A program made the translations under genes and the position numbers. 55,440 nt of DNA, taken from NCBI GenBank assembly GCA_031401815.1, contig JANNRW010000143.1:1-55440 (forward strand). The letters are read 5' to 3'. Of this stretch, positions 1 to 9,132 are shown piece after piece. Origin of the DNA: JANNRW01 sp031401815. GTDB taxonomy: Bacteria; Desulfobacterota; Desulfuromonadia; Geobacterales; DSM-12255. Positions within the stretch are counted from its first letter, which is position 1. The number at the start of each line of letters is the position of its first letter. The notes under the pieces are model-generated. The model was given only the letters and a program-made list of their open reading frames with translations. It ran no database searches and was not told the DNA's origin.

Positions 1-863
1 AAGCTGAGGCATTAGTGCATAACGTAGCAATCGAGCAGGTGCACTTCCACGAAGTCGGCGCAATCGACTCAATCATCGATATCGTTGCCACAGCCATCGG
101 GCTTGATTATCTGGGCGTAGAGGAGATTCATGCAGCACCCCTGCCATGGGGGAGCGGCTTTGTCGAAACAGCGCATGGCCTTCTGCCTGTCCCGACACCG
201 GCCACGGCAGAGCTGCTGAAAGGTTTGCCAGTGCATGGCAACATAGGTTCAGGAGAGCGTGTCACCCCTACCGGAGCTGCAATTGTTGCAGCACTGGCAG
301 TCAGATGCGGCTCGGCACCTGAGATGACGGTCGAGGCTATAGGTTACGGCGCAGGCGCAAAAGAGTTTGTTGACCGGCCAAACCTGCTCCGTTTGGTACT
401 GGGGGTGCAGACACCGCCGGATAACTCTAACGGGATTGTTGTACTTGAGACCCATATTGATGACATGTCAGGGGAGCTCAGCGGCTTTCTGATGGAGCGT
501 CTTTTTGCAGCCGGAGCGCTGGATGCAGCTTTTACCCCGCTACAGATGAAGAAGAATCGTCCCGGCATAAGATTGACTGTTCTTGCCACTCATGAAAAGC
601 GCGAAGAGCTGGCTCGCCTTATTGTTACTGAATCCACTTCAATAGGGGTTCGCTGGTATACGGCACAGAGGCTGGAGCTATCGCGTGCCTTTGAAAAGCG
701 GGAGACCTCCCTGGGGACGGTCAGTGTAAAGCTGGTATATGAAGACGGGAAAATTCTCAGAATTACCCCTGAATTCGAAGAGTGTCGGCAACTGGCACTT
801 GACAGGGGCTTGCCGCTGCTTGAAGTATACCGGGTGCTGGAAAGGGAGTGCTGCGGCGCATGA
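1..863 (+). CDS. larC: LarC-type nickel insertion protein, 3' part
   Basis: This is the C-terminal part of LarC (former DUF111), the CTP-dependent cyclometallase that puts nickel into the pyridinium-type cofactor of lactate racemase and related enzymes. The reading frame is open to the left edge of the window (codons for A-E-A-L precede the first GTG), so the N-terminus lies outside. The conserved segment VHFHEVGAIDSI is at the start, followed by PVPTPATAELL and the C-terminal ETHIDDMSGE block, all typical of the family. The TGA stop overlaps the ATG of pgpA, so the two genes are translationally coupled. No larA or larB is visible here, so the client enzyme cannot be named. Family assignment is confident; a role in lactate racemisation is only inferred from the family. 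Confidence 0.9.
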   Translation, partial: AEALVHNVAIEQVHFHEVGAIDSIIDIVATAIGLDYLGVEEIHAAPLPWGSGFVETAHGLLPVPTPATAELLKGLPVHGNIGSGERVTPTGAAIVAALAVRCGSAPEMTVEAIGYGAGAKEFVDRPNLLRLVLGVQTPPDNSNGIVVLETHIDDMSGELSGFLMERLFAAGALDAAFTPLQMKKNRPGIRLTVLATHEKREELARLIVTESTSIGVRWYTAQRLELSRAFEKRETSLGTVSVKLVYEDGKILRITPEFEECRQLALDRGLPLLEVYRVLERECCGA

Positions 864-1309
864 ACTTTATCATCAAACTCTTTGCAACCTGGGGGGGGAG
901 CGGCTACAGCCCCTTTGCCCCTGGCACTGCCGGAACGCTCGCAGCCATCCCTTTCTACCTCTTGCTGGCGCAGTTGCCGCTCTCGCTTTATCTCGTAACC
1001 CTCCTGGCTTTCTTTTTCCTCGCCTGCTGGATCTCGGGAAGAGCGGAAATGATTTTTGGAGAAAAAGACTGCGGCAAGATTGTAATTGATGAAGTTGCAG
1101 GTTATCTGGTTACCATGGTCGCCATGCCTGTTGACTGGCGCTATATTGTCGCAGGTTTTCTCCTCTTTCGTTTTTTCGATATTGTCAAGTTGCCCCCTGC
1201 CAACTGGTTTGACCGGAAGATGAAAAATGGCTATGGTGTAGTGCTTGACGATATAGCTGCCGGCATTCATGCCTGGGTGGTCTTATGGGTTTTGACGAAA
1301 TTCTGGTGA
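860..1309 (+). CDS. pgpA: phosphatidylglycerophosphatase A
   Basis: PgpA dephosphorylates phosphatidylglycerol phosphate to phosphatidylglycerol at the inner membrane. The roughly 149-residue protein matches the family length. It has the N-terminal GYSPFAPGTAGTL segment, the acidic DEVAGYLV motif expected to bind metal, several hydrophobic spans, and the C-terminal VLDDIAAGIHA motif. I chose the ATG at 860 because it overlaps the larC stop (ATGA) and gives the natural N-terminus MNFIIK; a GTG at 848 is possible but lies inside larC. The 3' end overlaps pncC by 25 bases, so larC-pgpA-pncC-recA looks like one transcription unit. Confidence 0.92.
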   Translation: MNFIIKLFATWGGSGYSPFAPGTAGTLAAIPFYLLLAQLPLSLYLVTLLAFFFLACWISGRAEMIFGEKDCGKIVIDEVAGYLVTMVAMPVDWRYIVAGFLLFRFFDIVKLPPANWFDRKMKNGYGVVLDDIAAGIHAWVVLWVLTKFW

Positions 1310-1791
1310 GCAGCAGTGACAACAAGGTGCTGATGGAGCAGAAAGTAGCTGTTTTTTTCCATAACAGCGGGTCTACTCTCTCTCTCGCAGAGTCATGCAG
1401 CGGCGGTCTGATTGCAAAGCGGATTACCGATATTCCGGGCGCTTCAGCCTTTTTTCTGCTTGGGCTTGTAACATACGCCAACAGCGCAAAAACTGATCTG
1501 CTCGGAGTTTCCACCGAACTTCTGGAAAGATACGGCGCAGTCAGTGCAGAGACCGCCTCGGCAATGGCCAACGGCGTACGTGAGCTGACTGGAAGCACGA
1601 TTGCAGTTGCTACAACCGGTATTGCCGGGCCAGATGGCGGGACTCCTGCCAAACCTGTCGGCACGGTTTATATTGCCATTGCTCGCAAGGAGGGTTGTCA
1701 GGTCTATTCATTCAGATTCAGCGGTGGCCGGAAAGAGGTGCGTGAGAGTACTGCTGACAAGGCTTTGGACCTTCTTTTTCAGCATCTTTAG
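1285..1791 (+). CDS. pncC: nicotinamide-nucleotide amidase (CinA C-terminal domain type)
   Basis: PncC converts nicotinamide mononucleotide to nicotinate mononucleotide in NAD salvage. The 168-residue protein is the stand-alone CinA C-terminal domain, without the N-terminal MocF/COG1058 domain of full CinA. Diagnostic segments are SLAESCSGGLIAKRIT near residue 33, which contains the catalytic serine region, then GLVTYANSAK, and ATTGIAGPDGGTPAKPVGTV. The start overlaps the end of pgpA, and recA follows about 110 bases downstream, the well-known cinA-recA neighbourhood. The ATG at 1285 gives a slightly long N-terminus; an in-frame GTG at 1306 is another possible start. Confidence 0.9.
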   Translation: MGFDEILVSSSDNKVLMEQKVAVFFHNSGSTLSLAESCSGGLIAKRITDIPGASAFFLLGLVTYANSAKTDLLGVSTELLERYGAVSAETASAMANGVRELTGSTIAVATTGIAGPDGGTPAKPVGTVYIAIARKEGCQVYSFRFSGGRKEVRESTADKALDLLFQHL

Positions 1792-1831
1792 AAGCTGCTG
1801 CAAAACAATTGTCCAGGTGATGGCGAATAGC

Positions 1832-1860
1832 TTGAAAATGTTGCTAAATCTGTGTTAAAA
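1832..1860 (+). promoter_or_regulatory. possible recA promoter
   Basis: TTGAAA at 1832-1837 and TTAAAA at 1855-1860 are separated by 17 bases, in the gap between pncC and recA. The -10 match is weak. I saw no clear LexA operator in this gap, so SOS control is not supported by inspection alone. Confidence 0.3.
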
Positions 1861-1900
1861 CTCTGGAACTTCGCTGTACACACAAAGAGGAGATAACTTC

Positions 1901-2914
1901 ATGCAAGAACGCGAGAAAGCGATTGATCTGGCGGTCAGCCAGATAGAAAAACAGTTTGGGAAAGGTGCGATCATGCGTCTGGGAAATGACCAGCCGCTTC
2001 CGGATGTTCCGGCGATCCCGACCGGCGCTCTCTCCCTTGATGTAGCGCTTGGTGTAGGGGGGGTGCCACGCGGCAGGGTTATCGAGGTTTTTGGCCCGGA
2101 ATCATCCGGTAAAACAACGCTTGCCCTCCACATTGTGGCTGAAGCGCAGAAACTGGGCGGAATCGCGGCTTTTATTGATGCAGAGCATGCTCTGGATATC
2201 GGTTATGCCAGGAAACTCGGAGTCAAGACCGATGATCTGCTTGTCTCTCAGCCTGACACCGGAGAACAGGCTCTTGAAATCACCGAAACTCTGGTAAGAA
2301 GCGGTGCCATAGATGTTCTGGTCATTGACTCGGTCGCAGCGCTTGTCCCCAAGGCTGAAATAGAGGGTGACATGGGTGATTCACATATGGGTCTGCAGGC
2401 AAGGCTCATGTCTCAGGCTCTCAGAAAGCTTACCGGCATCATCAGCAAATCCAACTGCTGTGTCATATTCATCAACCAGATAAGGATGAAGATCGGCGTC
2501 ATGTTCGGTAACCCCGAAACAACTACCGGCGGCAATGCCCTCAAATTCTACGCCTCAGTCCGAATGGATATCCGGAAAATTGCAAGCCTCAAGCAAGGTA
2601 ACGATGTGATCGGTTCCCGTACCAGGGTAAAGGTGGTAAAGAACAAGGTGGCACCACCTTTCAAAGAGGTCGAATTCGATATACTCTATGGTGAAGGGAT
2701 CTCCAAAGAGGGGGATCTGCTTGATCTTGCCGTTGACAAAGGGATAGTAGACAAGAGTGGAGCATGGTTTTCCTACGGCAAGGAGCGGATCGGTCAGGGG
2801 CGTGAAAATACCCGGATCTACCTGAAAGAGAGACCCGAGATGTGTGCGGAAATTCGCACCAAACTTCTGGCGACTCTGGGTCTTCCCGGAACTGCCAGTG
2901 TCGCCAAGGAGTAA
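1901..2914 (+). CDS. recA: recombinase RecA
   Basis: RecA forms ATP-dependent filaments on single-stranded DNA, drives homologous recombination and triggers LexA cleavage. The 337-residue length is standard. Visible landmarks are the Walker A motif GPESSGKTT (about residue 65), the FIDAEHALD segment, the Walker B-like DVLVIDSVAAL, the L1/L2 loop region with GDSHMGLQARLMSQALRKL, and FINQIRMKIGVMFGNPETTTGG. A good ribosome binding site (AGGAG) lies just ahead of the ATG. The pilT-like gene starts 3 bases after the stop, and recX, the RecA modulator, comes next, so regulator and target are in one unit. Confidence 0.99.
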   Translation: MQEREKAIDLAVSQIEKQFGKGAIMRLGNDQPLPDVPAIPTGALSLDVALGVGGVPRGRVIEVFGPESSGKTTLALHIVAEAQKLGGIAAFIDAEHALDIGYARKLGVKTDDLLVSQPDTGEQALEITETLVRSGAIDVLVIDSVAALVPKAEIEGDMGDSHMGLQARLMSQALRKLTGIISKSNCCVIFINQIRMKIGVMFGNPETTTGGNALKFYASVRMDIRKIASLKQGNDVIGSRTRVKVVKNKVAPPFKEVEFDILYGEGISKEGDLLDLAVDKGIVDKSGAWFSYGKERIGQGRENTRIYLKERPEMCAEIRTKLLATLGLPGTASVAKE

Positions 2915-2917
2915 TTC

Positions 2918-4072
2918 ATGGAACTGAACGAGATATTGACCATAGCTGTCAAGGCTCGCGCTTCGGATATCCATATAAAAAGCGGCCTTCCGCCGGTAGT
3001 CAGAATAGATGGCAAGCTCAGGCCGATTCCGAACGTTCACCGTATTTCAGGCGAAACTGTTCTTGCCATGGCTCTCTCAATAATGAATCCTCGACAGAAA
3101 CAGCAGTTCGAGGATAATTATGAACTTGATCTGTCATACGGAATCCCTGGAATCTGTCGTTTCCGGGTAAGCGCTTTTCGTCAGCGCGGCAGCGTTGCAA
3201 TCGTTTTTCGGGCGATATCGTTCAATATTCCCAGTCTTGAATCACTTAATCTTCCACCAATCCTTAAGAAAATTGCTCTGGAAGAGCGTGGAATGATCCT
3301 GGTCACAGGCACAACCGGGAGCGGCAAATCCTCAACCCTTGCAGCTATGACCGATTTTATCAATGAAAACAGAACCTGTAACATCATAACCGTTGAAGAC
3401 CCGGTTGAATTTCTTCACCGCGACAAGAAAAGCATTATCAGCCAGCGCGAAGTCGGCTTTGATACCCTCTCTTTTGCTGCTGCGCTTAAAGGGGCATTGC
3501 GGCAGGATCCGGACGTTATCCTGGTTGGTGAAATGCGGGATCTTGAAACTATTGAAACAGCCCTGACCGCCTCCGAGACAGGACACCTGGTCATGTCCAC
3601 CCTGCATACACTTGATGCAGCCGAAACCATTAACCGAATAATTTCTGTTTTCCCTCCATACCACCAGAGGCAAGTCAGAATGCAGCTCTCCTCTGTCATC
3701 AAGGGGGTTGTTTCCCAGCGCCTTGTCCCCCGTATCGACGGCAAGGGGCGCGTTCCTGCAGTAGAGGTCATGGTCGGAACTGCAAGGATAAAGGAGTGTA
3801 TTGACGACAAGGAAAAAACCAAGCAGATTCCGGATGCCATTGCACAGGGGTTTACCACTTACGGCATGCAGACTTTTGATCAGTCGCTCATGCAACTTTT
3901 TTCAAGCAAGCTGATCAGTTACGAAGAGGCTCTGCGGCAATCTACAAATCCGGATGACTTTGCCCTCAAAATCTCCGGTATCTCCTCAACTTCCGACAGC
4001 TCCTGGGATCAATTCTCTGACGAAACAACCGATGCGCCAACCGAAGAGGATTCCAATATTGAAAGGTTCTGA
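2918..4072 (+). CDS. PilT-family type IV pilus retraction ATPase
   Basis: This is a hexameric secretion-superfamily ATPase of the PilT/PilU branch, which powers pilus retraction at the cytoplasmic base of type IV pili. The 384-residue protein carries the N-terminal ASDIHIKSGLPPVVRIDGKL segment, Walker A GTTGSGKSST (about residue 130), the Asp box ITVEDPVEF, Walker B DPDVILVGEMRD, and the His box TGHLVMSTLHT. The C-terminus has an acidic, serine-rich tail of about 30 residues beyond the usual fold. PilT and PilU cannot be separated by eye, so no symbol is given. It sits between recA and recX, whose TTG start lies inside its last codons. No other pilus gene is in the window. Confidence 0.9.
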   Translation: MELNEILTIAVKARASDIHIKSGLPPVVRIDGKLRPIPNVHRISGETVLAMALSIMNPRQKQQFEDNYELDLSYGIPGICRFRVSAFRQRGSVAIVFRAISFNIPSLESLNLPPILKKIALEERGMILVTGTTGSGKSSTLAAMTDFINENRTCNIITVEDPVEFLHRDKKSIISQREVGFDTLSFAAALKGALRQDPDVILVGEMRDLETIETALTASETGHLVMSTLHTLDAAETINRIISVFPPYHQRQVRMQLSSVIKGVVSQRLVPRIDGKGRVPAVEVMVGTARIKECIDDKEKTKQIPDAIAQGFTTYGMQTFDQSLMQLFSSKLISYEEALRQSTNPDDFALKISGISSTSDSSWDQFSDETTDAPTEEDSNIERF

Positions 4073-4562
4073 AACGCCTGCATCAGAAGATGCCTACCTG
4101 CGGGGATTGAATCTTCTTGCCCGCAGGGATCATGGCACTGCAGAGCTCAGAAACAAGCTGAAGACAAAAGGTTTTTCACCCGAAGCAATCAATCTTGCAG
4201 TATTACGGCTTTCGGATCAGGGTCTTCTGGATGACGCAAAGTTTTCAGCCCGATGGGTGGATTCGGCACTTCGCAATGGCCGTGGCTACGGTGCAAGGCT
4301 TTTGCAGGAGCTATTGAGAAAAGGGATTCCAGGAGAAATTGCTCAATTGGCTGTTTCTGAAGCTGGAGCTGAAAACTCCTCGGAGCAGGTTCTTGCCTCC
4401 ATTATCGCAAAACGCTTTGCCGCATTTAATCATGACGGAGCAACACTGAAAGAGCGGCAGAGGGTCTACAGCTACCTGCAACGCAGAGGATTTTCGCTTT
4501 CAGATATCATGAACTATTTTAGACTGTTACGACTTGAGTCTTTAGAGAATGAGCAAATCTGA
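4059..4562 (+). CDS. recX: regulatory protein RecX
   Basis: RecX binds RecA filaments and limits recombinase activity. The protein shows the three-helix repeats of the family (AYLRGLNLLARRDHGTAEL, LSDQGLLDDAKFSARWV, RVYSYLQRRGFSLSDI) and, from the proposed start, is 167 residues, the normal size. The open frame reaches back into the pilT gene, but the first convincing start is TTG at 4059. It is preceded by AAGAGG at a good distance and overlaps the pilT stop by 14 bases. The alternative ATG at 4032 has no clear ribosome binding site. The rare start and overlap would keep RecX expression low relative to RecA; that last point is inference. Confidence 0.87.
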   Translation: MKGSETPASEDAYLRGLNLLARRDHGTAELRNKLKTKGFSPEAINLAVLRLSDQGLLDDAKFSARWVDSALRNGRGYGARLLQELLRKGIPGEIAQLAVSEAGAENSSEQVLASIIAKRFAAFNHDGATLKERQRVYSYLQRRGFSLSDIMNYFRLLRLESLENEQI

Positions 4563-4569
4563 CCTTCAA

Positions 4570-4655
4570 TAGAACGCGGATGACGCGGATTTAACGGATT
4601 TGCGCGGATCTTAGACCCTTTTTTCTGTTTTATCCGTGTAAATCCGCTCAAATCA
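4570..4655. repeat. imperfect palindrome of the GCGGATTTAACGG type
   Basis: The left half contains GATGACGCGGATTTAACGG and the right half an approximate reverse complement ending in TCCGTGTAAATCCGCTCAAA. A second divergent copy of the same repeat lies at 53886-53985. It directly abuts the palindromic element at 4656-4811. No open frame of note is present. Confidence 0.6.
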
Positions 4656-4811
4656 GATGCTCTCGTAAATTTTCTAAACAAGTCCCCACCCCCCTGGCGG
4701 GGGAGGGTCAGGGTGGGGGGGAAGGTGCTATGATATCAGTAGGTTGTGACTTCACCCACCCCCAGACCCCCTCCCGTCAAGGGAGGGGGAAAAGACTTTT
4801 TCGAGTGCATC
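4656..4811. repeat. palindromic element A, copy 1
   Basis: This is a 156-base element with terminal inverted repeats (GATGCTCTCGTAAA at the left, TTTTTCGAGTGCATC at the right). Two C- and G-rich hairpin arms lie inside, around a short asymmetric core. The same element recurs at 25128-25285 and 30926-31082 in the opposite orientation. It lies between recX and alaS, 40 bases upstream of the alaS start. Confidence 0.8.
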
Positions 4812-4851
4812 TGAGTTGTTCTACAGAATTATAATTTGAGGAGTGAAATAG

Positions 4852-7500
4852 ATGACAGGCAATGAGTTGCGAGCAAAATTTCTTGAATATTTCGAGCAGA
4901 ATGGCCACACAATAGTGGCAAGTTCCGGTCTTGTACCGCATAACGACCCTACACTGCTCTTTACCAACGCGGGAATGAATCAGTTCAAGGACTGCTTTCT
5001 CGGCATGGAGAAACGGGAGTATCTGCGTGCTGCCAGTTCACAGAAGTGCGTCAGGGCCGGAGGCAAGCATAATGACCTTGAAAATGTCGGTCGCACAGCA
5101 AGGCATCATACATTTTTTGAGATGCTGGGTAATTTCTCTTTTGGCGACTACTTCAAGAACGAAGCGATCGCACTTGCCTGGCGTTTTTTGACCCAGGAGC
5201 TGAAGCTCGACAAGGATCGTCTCTATGTAACTGTTTTCACTGATGATGATGAAGCAGCACAGATCTGGCACAGGCAGGAAGGGGTGCCAATGGAGAGAAT
5301 CTACCGTTTCGGCGAAAAAGATAACTTCTGGTCAATGGGTGACACCGGCCCCTGCGGCCCCTGTACGGAAATATTCTGGGATAATGGCGAGGGAACCGGC
5401 TGCGGAAGTCCGGTCTGCGCTGTAGGTTGTGACTGCGACCGGTATATGGAGATCTGGAACAATGTATTCATGCAGTTCAACCGTTCAGCAGACGGTAATC
5501 TGGCACCTCTCCCGAAGCCTGCTGTTGACACCGGCATGGGACTAGAACGTATAGCAACCGTCATGCAGGGGAAGAAATCAAACTATGATACCGATCTCCT
5601 CCAGGGTATTATTCAGTTTATCGCCAGGCTGTCCGGTAAAAAATATCTCTCAAATGATCGCGATGATGTCTCGATGCGAGTCATCGCCGACCATGCACGG
5701 GCTGTCACTTTTCTCATCTCTGACGGAGTTCTCCCTTCCAACGAGGGTCGCGGATATGTTTTGCGGCGAATTATGCGAAGAGCCGCCCGTCATGCCAAGA
5801 TGCTCGGTTTTGCCGAACCTGTTCTCTACAGGACAGTTGATCCGGTAAATGCGATTATGGGTGAAGCTTTCCCCGAGCTTCTGGAGCGGGAAGCGTATGT
5901 TAAAAAGGTGATCCTGGCAGAAGAAGAGCGATTTACTGAAACACTTGACAGAGGACTTGCAATCCTTAACGAAGAGGTTGACAAACTCAAACATGCCGGA
6001 AAGACACTCCTTTCAGGCGAAGCTGTTTTCAAACTCTATGACACATTCGGTTTTCCTGTCGATCTGACTGCTGATATCATAGATGCCGAAGGCATGACAA
6101 TCGATGAAGACGGCTTTGCCCTCTGCATGGAAAAGCAGAGGAATCAGGCAAGAGAGCACTGGAAAGGCTCCGGCGAAGAGGGGATTGCCGATATCTTCAA
6201 AACCCTCCACAATGATGGTTTGAGAAGCGAATTTACCGGATATGATGAACGAAGCAGTTACTCTGTTGTCAGGGCACTGGTTGTAAAGGGGGTTTCGGTT
6301 AACGAAGCAAAACCTGGGGAGATGGTTGATGTTGTAACCGAAGCAACACCATTTTACGGCGCTTCGGGCGGCCAGGCTGGTGACACCGGCTCAATCTCGA
6401 CTGGCGGGGCTCACCTGGAGGTCAACGAAACCCTTAGACCCTTCATTGACCTGATCATCCACCGCTGTTTCATTAAAGACGGCACTATACGAACCGGTGA
6501 AGCTGTAGATCTGAGAGTTGACTCTTTCAGAAGGGTTGCTACAGCACGTAATCACACTGCCACGCATCTGCTTCAGTCTGCACTAAGGACTCTGCTCGGC
6601 GAGCATGTGAAACAGGCCGGTTCTCTTGTCGAACCTGAGCGTCTCCGTTTTGACTTTACCCATTTTTCGGCAATGACTACAGATGAAATCCGGAAAGTGG
6701 AAGAGCTGGTAAACGGATATATAATGATGAATGCACAGGTTGATTCAGAAGAGATGGCAGCTGTTGACGCAATTTCCGGAGGGGCAACCGCTCTTTTCGG
6801 CGAAAAGTACGGTGACAGGGTCAGAGTTGTAAAGGTTGACAATGTCAGCATGGAGTTGTGCGGCGGTACACATGTCTCCGCAGCAGGCGACATCGGCCTT
6901 TTCAAGATTTACAGCGAAGGGGGGATTGCGGCCGGAGTGAGACGGATTGAGGCACTCACTGGCAGCGGGGCGCTCTCCTTCATACAGCAGATGGAAGATG
7001 AAAAGAGGCAACTGGCGGCACTTGTAAAAGCAGAAGGCGGGGGTATAATTGACAGGGTCGAACGGATTCTCGCAAGACAGAAGGATCTGCAACGGGAAAT
7101 TGAGACCCTTCAGGCACAGGTTAATGTCGGCAAGTCAAATGACCTTCTTGCTGAGATACGCCAAATTGACGGAGTAAATATTCTTGCAGTAAAAGTCGTT
7201 GTTGATGACATCAGGAAACTGCGCGAACTCTCAGATTCACTTAAAGACCGGCTCGGCTCCGGTGTGATCGCACTAGGCGCGGAGATAAGCGGAAAGGCTA
7301 CACTGCTTGTAGCAGTAACAAATGATCTGACCGGGCGCTTCAAGGCCGGAGAACTGATCCGCGAAATGGCTCCCCTTATCGGCGGAAGCGGCGGTGGCAA
7401 GGCTGAGCTGGCTCAGGCAGGTGGCAGCATAGTTGAAAACCTGCAGAGCTCGCTTGATAAACTTTATTCCATTATTCCGACTGGAGTGAGTAATAATTGA
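4852..7500 (+). CDS. alaS: alanine--tRNA ligase
   Basis: AlaRS charges tRNA-Ala and, through its editing domain, hydrolyses mischarged Ser/Gly-tRNA-Ala. The 882-residue length is canonical. The catalytic core shows RAKFLEYFEQNGH at the start, RAGGKHNDLENVGRTARHHT (motif 2 region) and VDTGMGLERIATV (motif 3 region). The editing domain shows the zinc/catalytic signatures RNHTATHLL and ELCGGTHV. The C-terminal oligomerisation/C-Ala domain ends with the glycine-rich GGSGGGKAELAQAGG. A GAGGAG ribosome binding site precedes the ATG. The last base of the stop is the first base of the next start. Confidence 0.99.
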   Translation: MTGNELRAKFLEYFEQNGHTIVASSGLVPHNDPTLLFTNAGMNQFKDCFLGMEKREYLRAASSQKCVRAGGKHNDLENVGRTARHHTFFEMLGNFSFGDYFKNEAIALAWRFLTQELKLDKDRLYVTVFTDDDEAAQIWHRQEGVPMERIYRFGEKDNFWSMGDTGPCGPCTEIFWDNGEGTGCGSPVCAVGCDCDRYMEIWNNVFMQFNRSADGNLAPLPKPAVDTGMGLERIATVMQGKKSNYDTDLLQGIIQFIARLSGKKYLSNDRDDVSMRVIADHARAVTFLISDGVLPSNEGRGYVLRRIMRRAARHAKMLGFAEPVLYRTVDPVNAIMGEAFPELLEREAYVKKVILAEEERFTETLDRGLAILNEEVDKLKHAGKTLLSGEAVFKLYDTFGFPVDLTADIIDAEGMTIDEDGFALCMEKQRNQAREHWKGSGEEGIADIFKTLHNDGLRSEFTGYDERSSYSVVRALVVKGVSVNEAKPGEMVDVVTEATPFYGASGGQAGDTGSISTGGAHLEVNETLRPFIDLIIHRCFIKDGTIRTGEAVDLRVDSFRRVATARNHTATHLLQSALRTLLGEHVKQAGSLVEPERLRFDFTHFSAMTTDEIRKVEELVNGYIMMNAQVDSEEMAAVDAISGGATALFGEKYGDRVRVVKVDNVSMELCGGTHVSAAGDIGLFKIYSEGGIAAGVRRIEALTGSGALSFIQQMEDEKRQLAALVKAEGGGIIDRVERILARQKDLQREIETLQAQVNVGKSNDLLAEIRQIDGVNILAVKVVVDDIRKLRELSDSLKDRLGSGVIALGAEISGKATLLVAVTNDLTGRFKAGELIREMAPLIGGSGGGKAELAQAGGSIVENLQSSLDKLYSIIPTGVSNN

Positions 7501-8627
7501 TGCCTGATCTCTTGCAAAAACACCAGAATCCTCCCCAGGGGAAATCTGAAAAAACCATTCTGATCGTTGATGACGAGGCGATAATCCGTGATCTATGTAT
7601 CAAGGCAATCAAGGGGTATCACCTCATGGAAGCCGGGAGTGGTGCTGAGGCGCTTGATCTTTTTGACAAGGGGGGGATTGATGTCATCCTGACTGATGTC
7701 ATGATGCCGGGAATGGACGGCATAGAGCTCCTTAAGCAGCTAAAAGAGAAGGATCCGACAATAGTTGTAATCGTAATGACCGGTTTTGCTGAAAAAGACC
7801 TGGTTCTGAACGCTCTGAAGGCAGATGCTGACGACTTCATATCCAAACCGCTCAACCTGCTACAGCTCAAAACTGCGATAGACAAGGCACTGGTTAAAAA
7901 GGCTCTTAAAGAGGAGATTGCTACTCTCAAGTCGCTTGACCGTCTCAAGTCCAATTTTCTCTCCACAATTTCACACAAATTCAGAACACCGCTAACTGCC
8001 ATTTCACTCTTTCTGCAAAATCTGGCAGATGGAGTCTACTCTGCTGATGACCCCTTCTTCAAAATGAATGTAAAGCTGGTGTCTGGTGAATCAGCTTATC
8101 TGGAGCGGCTGGTTTCAGATCTTCTGGTTTTTACCAGGATGATGGATACTGGTGAGATGTTGCGACTGGAGCCATGCTCACTTGCAAAAGTTATTCAGAC
8201 CATACTTGCCGAATCTTCTGAAATTGCAAACAAACCTGCTATTGAAGCTGTTCTGGATATTGAAAAAGTCCCCCCGCTCAAACTGGATATTGATAAAATA
8301 TCCTTTGCCCTTAAACAGATAATTGAAAATGCCTACAAATTCTCCGGAGAAGAGGGGAAAGTTACCATCTCGTTGCGCAAGGATGATAAATTTTATACCC
8401 TGGTTGTTGCTGACAGGGGCATGGGGATTTCTTTAGAAGAAATACCTAAAATATGCGAGAAATTTTACCAGATTGACCCGCACAACACCGGCCAGGTCAG
8501 AGGATTTGGTCTTGGACTTTACTATGCCAGAGACTTTATACAGAGGCATGGGGGGTCACTAAGAATTGAGAGCGATCAGGATATGGGAACAAGGGTTACA
8601 GTTTCCCTTTCGGCAGACAAGGATTAA
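7500..8627 (+). CDS. receiver-histidine kinase hybrid with atypical H-box
   Basis: This is a cytoplasmic signalling protein with a receiver domain first (residues about 20-135) and a histidine kinase core second. The receiver has the acidic pair VDDE, the phosphoacceptor in LTDVMMPGMDG and the lysine in ISKPL. The kinase H-box reads SHKFRTPL, so the residue after the histidine is Lys instead of the usual Glu/Asp. The ATPase domain is intact by eye: N-box IIENAYKFS, G1 DRGMGIS and a G2 region GFGLGLYYARDF. No membrane segment is present. The ATG at 7500 overlaps the alaS stop by one base; a TTG immediately before it is also in frame. This order (receiver then kinase) usually belongs to phosphorelay branches. 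The partner is not in the window. Confidence 0.85.
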   Translation: MPDLLQKHQNPPQGKSEKTILIVDDEAIIRDLCIKAIKGYHLMEAGSGAEALDLFDKGGIDVILTDVMMPGMDGIELLKQLKEKDPTIVVIVMTGFAEKDLVLNALKADADDFISKPLNLLQLKTAIDKALVKKALKEEIATLKSLDRLKSNFLSTISHKFRTPLTAISLFLQNLADGVYSADDPFFKMNVKLVSGESAYLERLVSDLLVFTRMMDTGEMLRLEPCSLAKVIQTILAESSEIANKPAIEAVLDIEKVPPLKLDIDKISFALKQIIENAYKFSGEEGKVTISLRKDDKFYTLVVADRGMGISLEEIPKICEKFYQIDPHNTGQVRGFGLGLYYARDFIQRHGGSLRIESDQDMGTRVTVSLSADKD

Positions 8628-8708
8628 TTTCAGCCAAAGGTGATGCTTGATTTTTTTTGCCGAGAGTCTATATTGAGATGACCGTTATTAACCAAGGAGA
8701 TTATAATT

Positions 8709-9038
8709 ATGGCAAGTGACAAGGTTTTGACCCTGAGCGACGATAATTTCGATGCAGACGTGCTTAAATCCGTTCAGCCCGTTCTGGTGGATTTCTGGGC
8801 AACATGGTGCGCACCCTGCAAGGCAATTGCTCCTACCCTGGATGCAATCGCCAGCGAATATGATGGCAAGATTAAAGTTGGCAAGGTTAATGTTGATGAA
8901 AACCAGGGAACTCCCGCAAAATACGGCGTCAGAGGCATTCCTACCATCATCCTCTTTAAGGATGGCAAAGTTGTTGATCAGGTAGTTGGAGCTGTCCCTA
9001 AAAGCCAGCTTGAGGCTCTGATAAACAAGGCACTGTAA
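8709..9038 (+). CDS. trxA: thioredoxin
   Basis: This is a cytosolic dithiol reductase of 109 residues. The thioredoxin fold is clear: VLVDFWATWCAPCKAIAPTL carries the active site CAPC (the more common form is CGPC), and GVRGIPTIILFKDG contains the cis-proline. AAGGAG lies just upstream of the ATG. The gene is convergent with radC, and the 150-base gap between them is largely taken up by a palindromic repeat element. Confidence 0.95.
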   Translation: MASDKVLTLSDDNFDADVLKSVQPVLVDFWATWCAPCKAIAPTLDAIASEYDGKIKVGKVNVDENQGTPAKYGVRGIPTIILFKDGKVVDQVVGAVPKSQLEALINKAL

Positions 9039-9132
9039 TACTTCTTCCTCACTAAAATCTTACTATCTTTGTCTGAACAAAAAATTCTGCAAAAATGTTT
9101 TTCAAAGTGCGCAACCATTCGGCACCAAAATC

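Noticed and set aside
590..1270. Long minus-strand open frame opposite larC and pgpA
   Set aside because: It overlaps two well-supported genes for its full length and has no recognisable domain or ribosome binding site.
1792..1900. LexA operator upstream of recA
   Set aside because: No convincing inverted operator was seen; a profile search would be needed.
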